Assembly (NCBI GenBank): GCA_036874045.1
Contig: JAZBRI010000008.1
Location: forward strand, 7,021,001 to 7,085,000
Direction: 5' to 3'
Source: Cymodocea nodosa
Lineage: Eukaryota; Streptophyta; Magnoliopsida; Alismatales; Cymodoceaceae
DNA: 64,000 nt
Shown here: one piece after another, positions 57,884-64,000 of the stretch
How the letters are laid out: every line of letters begins with the position of its first letter
Numbering within the stretch: the stretch's first letter is position 1
Notes under the pieces: generated by a model
The model's input: the letters and a program-made list of their open reading frames with translations, nothing else
The model's database searches: none
What the model was told of the DNA's origin: nothing
Made by a program: the position numbers and the translations under genes

Positions 57884-59931
57884 GAGGAAACAACATCAAA
57901 ATGGATCTTGGACAGTGGAGCATCAAGTCACATGACCGAACACAAAAGTCTACTAAAAAATTTTACAAATACCACAAAAGGAAGTGTAACATTTGGAAAC
58001 AAAAGTAATGATAAAATCATAGGTATGGGTTCAAATAACTCCGACTTGTGTTATTTCGAATGTACTATATGTAGAAAACCTAGGATTTAATTTGCTGAGT
58101 GTTATAAAACTAACTGAGAATGGATATTATGTAGTGTTTGAAGATAATGTATGCAAAATTATTGATAAAAATATAGATGAACTTAAGTTTATTGCTAAAA
58201 GAAAAGGTTCTGTATGTATTTTATCTTTACCTTCTAGTGCAGTTGATTTAAATTCATGTTTGCTAGTTGAAACTAGTGATGCATATCTGTGGCATAGAAG
58301 GATCGGGCATATAAATATGAAACTATTACATAAACTGTCTAGAAAACATTTAGTGAGAGGTTTACCAAAGATTAAATACTCAAAGGACTTTAAGTGTGAT
58401 GCATGTGAGTTAGGTAAACTTCACAAAAACTCTTTTAAATCCAAAACTAATATATCAAGCAAGAGAGTCTTAGAACTTATACATATGGATCTATTTGGAC
58501 CAACAAGAATCATGAGTCTTGGTGGTAAACGGTATGTATTTGTTTTAGTAGATGACTTCTCTAGATACACTTGGGTATATTTTCTAGCATTTAAGATAGA
58601 ACTTTTTGAAAAGTTTAAAATATTTTGCAATCTTATTCAAAATGAACAAAGTGTCTCTTTTCAAAAACTTAGGAGTGATCATGGTACGGAATTTGATAAT
58701 GATCAAATGGATAATTATTGTAAAGAGCATGGCATTGATCATAATTTTTCTGTCCTAAGAGCACCGTCTCAAAATGGTGTTGTTGAGAGAAAGAATAGAT
58801 CACTTCAGGAAATAGCTAGAACTATGTTGAATGAACATAAGTTACCTCAAAATCTTTAGGCTGAAGTAGTGAATACAACTTGTTATGTTATTAACAGAAG
58901 TCACTTAAGACCTCGTGTTAATAAAACTCCTTTTAAAATTATGTTTAATAGGGTTCCAAAAATTTCCTATATGAAACCATTTGGCTGCAAGTGTTTTATT
59001 CTTAATACTAAGGATAAAAGGGATAAATTTCAAGCCAAAGCGGATGAAGGAATTTTTGTAGGTTACTCTACTAGAAGTAAAACCTATAGAGTATATAACA
59101 AGACTTTTAGAACTATTGAAGAAACCCTACATGTAAGCTTCAATGAAAATTCTTTTAGAAAATCTCAATCTAAAGTTGATAATAATGATTTGATCAATTT
59201 CTCAAAAGAGTTAGAGATCAATAGAGAGATTGAAGATTTATTTGAGAAAATCAAAAATATGAACTTAAATGATCAAACTAATGATTAAAGTGATGGACTT
59301 CTAGATGTTGATGAGAATATTGAGGAAAATCATAGAAATTGGCGTTATTCTTCATCACATCCCATTACTCAAGTCATTGGTAATGAGAGAGTTAAAACTA
59401 GAGCTTCAGTTAACTTAAATAGTATGTGTATGTTTGTTTCTATGGTGGAACCAAGGAATATAGAAGAAGCATTATCTAATGAAAATAGGATAGTGGCAAT
59501 GCAAGAAGAACTAAATCAATTCATTGGAAATGATGTTTGGGAATTAGTCTCTCCACTAGAAAATCAATTCATAATAGGTACAAAGTGGATCTTTAGAAAC
59601 AAAACTAATGAGATCGGTCAAGTTATAAGAAACAAAGCTAGATTAGTTGCATAAGGGTATACACAGGAAGGACTAGATTATGATGAAACATTTGCTCCTG
59701 TGGCTAAGTTAGAAAGTATTAGAATATTATTGGCCTATGCTTGTTAAATCGATTTTAAATTATATCAAATGGATGTAAAGAGTGCATTTCTAAATGGTTT
59801 AATTAATGAAGAAGTCTATGTAAAACAACCACCTAGATTTGAAGATATTAAAAATCTTGACTTTGTGTATAAATTGAAGAAAACCTTATATGGTTTAAAG
59901 CAAGCACCTAGATCATGGTATGAAAGGTTAT
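57884..59931 (+). pseudogene. pol of element A' (protease, integrase, RT), truncated
   Basis: Protease WILDSGASSHMTE keeps DSG. A five-base loss near 58027 shifts frame. Integrase, open 58092-58859, has WHRRIGH...CDACELGK, MDLFGP, RSDHGTEF and VVERKN, so finger and all three catalytic acids are present, then TAG at 58857. RT from 59424: [31 protein letters not shown], and then stops at the E LTR before YVDD. TAA at 59286, 59652 and 59743 are further breaks. Confidence 0.92.
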
Positions 59932-62011
59932 TGTTTAGAATGAAAAAGTGCATAATATTAACAGTTAAATGATGGTTAATTGCATAATATTTAACTTATC
60001 ATATGAGAATTAAGCCATTATATCATAATTGCACTGTTATATGCTTTAATTAAAGAATCTACTTAATTTCGGTGAATTAATGTTAATTTAGTACATTTCT
60101 GAACTGTCGGTAAGTTGTAGGCTGTGAAATTCTTAAGTATCCGAATTTTCTGATATTTCGGACAGTTATGTTTAACATACCGAAGATGTATCAGAGAGTT
60201 ATGTTTAAATTGTCGAACAATTATGTTTTAAAAGAATACTTTATTATTTCCTGAAGTACACGTGTCGAAACCATAATGCATGTCTTAAGTGAATTTTCGA
60301 TAAGTTATCTCTAACTATCTGAAATACAGCTGAGCATCGGATAGTTAGACCTGTATCTCTCTGAAATGTTTCTTTTATTATTAAACTATTGATGACACGT
60401 GTCGAGATCTGGTAGATTTACTTAAGTTATATATCGGTGAGATATCTATAAGTATCCGAAATGCATCTGGGCATCGGATAGTTAAGTTTGTAAGTATCCG
60501 AAAATGCACCTAAGTATCGGATAGTTAAATTTATGCATGTGTTTTATAGTTAAATCAACAAGGTAAGTCCATTGAGTTATCTGTAACTCCACGGACTATT
60601 TATTTTCTAATATGCCACTATAGCAGTTGTAGAAACAGGACAGTTGGAAGGAAAAACTACGATCGCACGTATCACGCAGGAATTCACTTGTCGAAGGGAG
60701 AAGAAATCATCGTTGTTGATATGAATGAAGGAAATCCAACTGACCATTTAAGCATAAGCAATTACCACTGAAGAAATATAAAAGAAAATAAGAAAAAGAA
60801 GTAAAGGGTGTGTGATCGATGGGTATGGCCAGTGTGTATAGAGGAGGAGCACCGAGCTTTTTGCAGATAGTGTCGGTAATTCTCTGAAGTACCACACCAA
60901 CCATTATCACCACCATAATCACCAACCATCAAAGGTCTGTGAGGATACTTTCCTAATGTCGGGTCGATTCTAAGCCAAACACAGTGCCTGACAACCATTG
61001 TGAGGAGTGATCGTGTCGCGGGAAGGGAAGCCATTTTCACCAAGCGCCAACTCATATTTCAGGAGATAGTAAAGCTTTTAGCCTTGGTTTCGGGTTGATG
61101 CCTGTATGCTGAAGAGGAGATCATCTTGCAATTTAGGACTCGTGATTCGATAGGGAGAGGAGACGGAATTGTAAGTGGTTTAATTTTCAATGGTGTAATC
61201 GCGTCGTATGTAGTGATGGAAGTATTTACTATCAACTGAGATTACTTTACATTTCACCTTTCGCCTATTTCTATGTTCATATTAAAACAAAAATACCAAA
61301 AACAACTTATCTGTGTTTGTATTTTGTATTTGAGTGTTGTATTGTTTGTGTTGTATCGTGATTAATGTTATCTTTGTCAATGTTGTGATTGTTTTATGTT
61401 TGTTTTAGTTTTACAATTTACTGAAATTAGTTCATTCAAAAGACTTAAAGATTTTAATGGTTACTGTTTGAATTATATGAATGTTAGTATTGCTTAATGA
61501 TAAATCCAGTGTTTACTAACATTAAAGAGCTTAATTGATGTTATTTGCAATCTGTGGAACCGCCCAATGGTTGGCTGAATTCCTCTGTAAATAGTAGTAT
61601 TAAAAAGAAAAGACGGGCTCGTGGAGTTAACGTAGGTCCACGAGGTTCGTCCGTTGAGTTAGCAATAACTCAACGAACTTTGTCTGGTGAGTTAACTGTA
61701 ATTCAACGGAGAGCTTATTGAATATATAAATTTGATTGTTAAAAGTGGAACAGTTCTTAATTCTTAAGTAATTCCCTGTGGGATCGACCTGTACTTGCAC
61801 ACTAATACAATAGACACTGTGCACTTGTAGTTAAAATACAAATTGGAATTAATATCTAACTTGTATTAAAGGTTGTTTGTTTACTTCTATATAAAAAAAA
61901 GGAATTGGCATAAAGATAAATTAACTAAGTAAAAACAGAAGTTAACAAATCCAAGTTTTTCTAGTGCGTTGCTGGAGATCCAAACAAGTTTTCTGGTGTT
62001 GTGCTAGAACA
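59932..62011 (+). repeat. 5' LTR of element E
   Basis: Begins TGTTTAGAATGAAAAAGTGC, ends GCTAGAACA. Same family as 2000-4165, F1 and F2. TATA-like ATATAAAAG at 60777-60785. CGGATAGTTA half-sites at about 60338, 60474 and 60518. Confidence 0.92.
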
Positions 62012-62018
62012 AGTTTTA

Positions 62019-62036
62019 TGGCGCCATTGTCGGGGA
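62019..62036 (+). promoter_or_regulatory. Primer-binding site of element E (Asp tRNA)
   Basis: TGGCGCCATTGTCGGGGA differs at two bases from the complement of the plant Asp-tRNA 3' end (TGGCGCCGTTGCCGGGG), the primer typical of Athila elements. Confidence 0.9.
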
Positions 62037-62093
62037 ATTGAATTAATATAAGAAACTGTTAGAGCTGTTTCGTTTTAATAGCCAGAGTGTTAT

Positions 62094-62672
62094 GTGTTTT
62101 CTTCTATGATTGAGAATATAGCATATGCTTATACTCAAAGATTTCTGAAACCTGTAGTTAGCATATGTGAATTCTGTAATTCTGAAGGACATGACATTTT
62201 TGACTGTTTGAAACTGAGACATTTGCAGATGGTTAGATCCCATGAACAACAAATGAATTATCCTCAATATAATAGAGCCAAGTATGAGAATCCTATAGTT
62301 TACCCAATTGATAGTCAGTATAGAATGTGTAATATGTTGAGAGACACTAAAGTTTGGGATATGTATGACAGACTAGAGCGTAGTATAAAGCAAAACCTTA
62401 ACAAACTAGAATACTTTATGTGTCAGCAACAATAAGTCAACCAATTAAATTATAAGGAAGCATATTCAGAACCTAAAATGGATATAATTTACGAAACTAA
62501 AAAAACCATAATGAAAATTGATCAAAAATTGAATGCAATGAGATTAGATAATCTGGAAAGAAAATTAAAAGTATTAGATGAATATACAATGAAAATACAA
62601 GTTATGCAACAGGATAATGAAAATTATAATATTATAGATCTGCATAATTTGCAAAAGATAAATAAACTATAA
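62094..62672 (+). pseudogene. Truncated Athila gag (zinc knuckle and tail only)
   Basis: Starts 58 bases after the primer site and almost at once gives the knuckle CEFCNSEGHDIFDC (C-X2-C-X4-H-X4-C). The several hundred residues of capsid that normally come first are missing, so a deletion removed them. Behind it are LERSIKQNLNKLEYFM and a helical segment (62478-62672) like the coiled-coil tail of Athila gag. TAA at 62433 and at 62670 break it. Probably no functional capsid. Confidence 0.8.
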
Positions 62673-62738
62673 TATTATAATATTATAATATTATAATATT
62701 ATAATATTATAATATTATAATATTATAATATTATAAAA
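62671..62738 (+). repeat. (AATATTAT)n microsatellite
   Basis: About eight perfect units of the 8-mer AATATTAT. It lies between gag tail and linker, and the reading frame changes across it. The unit is almost its own reverse complement. Confidence 0.9.
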
Positions 62739-62749
62739 TTAAAATATTA

Positions 62750-63150
62750 ATGCAAGAGAATTTAAAGAATGCACTTTAAAACTAAAAACAATTGAAGATC
62801 ATAATCACAAAAATGATATACAAAAACATCATGAGAGTAACGAAAATCTAGAAGATGTTTGTGTAACATTAAGATCTGGAACTGATATACCACTAATAAC
62901 TCAAAATGAAAATGATATGAAAGTGGATAAGAGTAAAAATCAAAATTATAATGAAAATGTAATAGCTGAAAATCTAGAAATCACTGAAGAACAATCTGAA
63001 TCTACTAATGAAGCTAAAAATGATCAAACAAATCAAACGAAAGAAAGATAATCTTTTAAATCACAATCCTTAGCACCCTATCCTAAAAGATTACAACAAA
63101 CAATACCTAAAAAACAAGAAAAAATCAGAGAAATTTTTGAAAAAGTATAA
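62750..63150 (+). pseudogene. Gag-protease linker of element E
   Basis: NAREFKECTLKLKTIED, then VCVTLRSGTDIPL (the conserved TLRSG phrase of Athila linkers), acidic Asn/Glu-rich sequence, PYPKRLQQTIPKK, and FEKV-stop-VNIPLLDLLQKM leading into the protease ORF. TAA near 63049 and 63148 interrupt it. Confidence 0.7.
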
Positions 63151-63162
63151 GTTAACATTCCT

Positions 63163-63801
63163 TTGTTAGATCTATTGCAGAAAATGCTACCTTGTGCTAA
63201 ATTTCTAAAGGATTGGTGTACTAAGAAAAGAGAGCAGAAAGTTCTAAGAAAGGTCTTTTTAGCTGAGCAAAGTAGTTCCTTATTTCTGCCACAAATTCCT
63301 AAAAAGTTATCTGATCCTAGAATCCCTGTTATATCATGCACCATAGGAAATACCATTTTAGAAAGAACCTTAATAGACTTAGGTATAGGTATAAAAGTTA
63401 TGCCAAGTGATATATTTGCATCCTTAGGATTAGAAAGCTTAACTCCTACTAGTATGGTTATTCAATTAGCTGATAGAAGTATAAGATACCCTAGAGGAAA
63501 AATAGAGGATGTCTTAATTAAAATAAAAAATTTTATATATCTTATTGATATTGTAATTTTGGATTCCCCACAAATTAAGCATAGAAATAGTGATACATCT
63601 TTAATTTTGGGAAGGCCATTTTTAGCAACATTAGGGGCTGTTATAAATTGTAAAACTGGAGTAATGAAGTTAGCATATGGTAATGAGGATACTCAATTAA
63701 ATATTTTCAAACCAGAAAGGTTTGAGGAGTTAGAAATGTCCTTACATACGATAGATTTTTTAGAGGATGAAGGAGATATGTTAGATGATGTGATTCAATA
63801 A
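63163..63801 (+). CDS. Athila-type retropepsin domain
   Basis: Open for 212 residues. The start codon is only the first ATG; the true frame comes from upstream. CTIGNTILERTLIDLGIGIKVMP carries the active-site Asp but reads DLGIGI where DLGASI is usual. IQLADRSIRYPRGKIEDVLIKI and LILGRPFLATLGAVINCKTG are the conserved flap-side and C-terminal motifs. It would cleave Gag-Pol in the particle. The frame ends TAA at 63799-63801, before the RT linker, so a stop separates it from RT. The altered active-site loop may lower or abolish activity. Confidence 0.9.
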   Translation: MLDLLQKMLPCAKFLKDWCTKKREQKVLRKVFLAEQSSSLFLPQIPKKLSDPRIPVISCTIGNTILERTLIDLGIGIKVMPSDIFASLGLESLTPTSMVIQLADRSIRYPRGKIEDVLIKIKNFIYLIDIVILDSPQIKHRNSDTSLILGRPFLATLGAVINCKTGVMKLAYGNEDTQLNIFKPERFEELEMSLHTIDFLEDEGDMLDDVIQ

Positions 63802-64000
63802 GAATTAAATAGGCAAATCAATTCTGAAACTTTAGAGGAAAGTGAAAGCATAAATATAGAAGGAGATTAGGAAGAAATTAATTTAGAAAATGATGATGTT
63901 CAATTAGGAGCTCTAGCTTTTGATGGGCAACATTTAGAATTAAAACCTTTACCTCTTGAATTAACCTATATATTTCTAAAAGAGAAACGAACCTGTCCAA
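63802..64000 (+). pseudogene. Linker to reverse transcriptase of element E
   Basis: Acidic sequence with TAG at about 63868, then LGALAFDGQHLELKPLPLELTYIFLKEKRTCP, the conserved lead-in to Athila RT. Continues past the window. Confidence 0.75.

Larger units (their letters stand above)
53785..59931 (+). mobile_element. Element A': SIRE-like copia element, 3' part missing
   Basis: LTR 53785-55414 (1630 bp, TGTTGAGTATTTTG to ATCCTACA, four of the six CACGTG boxes kept), Met-tRNA primer site 55417-55428 (TGCTATTAGAGC), gag from 55614, coiled-coil spacer, protease, integrase and RT up to 59931, where Athila element E begins. It is a sister of element A, but with the gag-protease spacer present. 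It interrupts the post-pol ORF at 52248-53784. Confidence 0.93.
59932..64000 (+). mobile_element. Element E: Athila-type Ty3/gypsy element, runs off the right edge
   Basis: 5' LTR 59932-62011 (2080 bp), Asp-tRNA primer site 62019-62036, truncated gag (62094-62672), linker with repeat, protease (63163-63801), and the start of the linker to RT at the window end (ELKPLPLELTY). Inserted in the RT of element A'. Lineage by primer site and protease motifs. Confidence 0.92.

Noticed and set aside
1..64000. tRNA genes suggested by TGGTATCAGAGC-like and TGGCGCC motifs
   Set aside because: These are primer-binding sites complementary to tRNA ends; no cloverleaf is present around them.

Overview
This window is plant nuclear DNA, most likely from a flowering plant with a large, transposon-rich genome. 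It is AT-rich and almost wholly built from nested LTR retrotransposons of the Ty1/copia and Ty3/gypsy superfamilies. One intact, intron-containing host gene lies in it, an ERD7-like senescence/dehydration-associated protein (CDS 12102-14145, five exons). I see no rRNA, tRNA, CRISPR or bacterial-type feature. The plant assignment rests on the host gene family, GT-AG introns, primer-binding sites for initiator-Met and Asp tRNA, and SIRE-, Tork- and Athila-type retroelement lineages.

Layout. 1-4165: 3' end of a plus-strand element (C-terminus of a post-pol ORF, spacer with polypurine tracts, then an Athila-type LTR). 4166-5760: scrambled minus-strand copia pieces. 5761-10300: 3' end of a SIRE-like copia element (D), carrying a 1.5 kb solo LTR (6281-7815) and, inside its own LTR, a second minus-strand solo LTR (8335-9502). 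10301-11050: minus-strand gag coiled-coil relic. 11051-15388: host-gene island. 15389-34272: degraded SIRE-like copia element B, split by the 12.5 kb SIRE-like element A (17562-30049, target-site duplication AAACT). 34891-37008: solo gypsy-like LTR. 37375-49106: two minus-strand Athila LTRs (F1, F2) in tandem; F1 is split by a solo LTR (37599-38915) and by a complete 6.1 kb Tork-like copia element (39040-45147, duplication AAATA). 49107-53784: broken post-pol ORFs around a Ty3 integrase half. 53785-59931: element A', a sister copy of A, cut in its reverse transcriptase by Athila element E (59932 to the right edge: 5' LTR, Asp-tRNA primer site, broken gag, protease).

How the parts work together. 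The elements are decayed; most premature stops are explained by C-to-T or G-to-A changes at Gln and Trp codons. Five insertions keep target-site duplications (four exact, one with a single mismatch), so the nesting order can be read directly. The ERD7-like gene is the only sequence that looks under host selection; its fourth exon has a truncated duplicate inside intron 3.

Most interesting points: (1) element A differs from A' by exact loss of a 1161-bp in-frame segment bounded by GT...AG with a pyrimidine-rich 3' end, as if A descends from a spliced genomic RNA, which would suggest splicing-controlled Gag versus Gag-Pol expression; (2) element A has an A-B'-X'-A'-B inverted rearrangement of its 3' third; (3) a post-pol ORF and adjoining spacer are shared between copia and Athila-type contexts; (4) LTRs of unrelated families carry the same array of TAACTATCCGAA half-sites, and the A LTR has six perfect CACGTG boxes within 440 bp.
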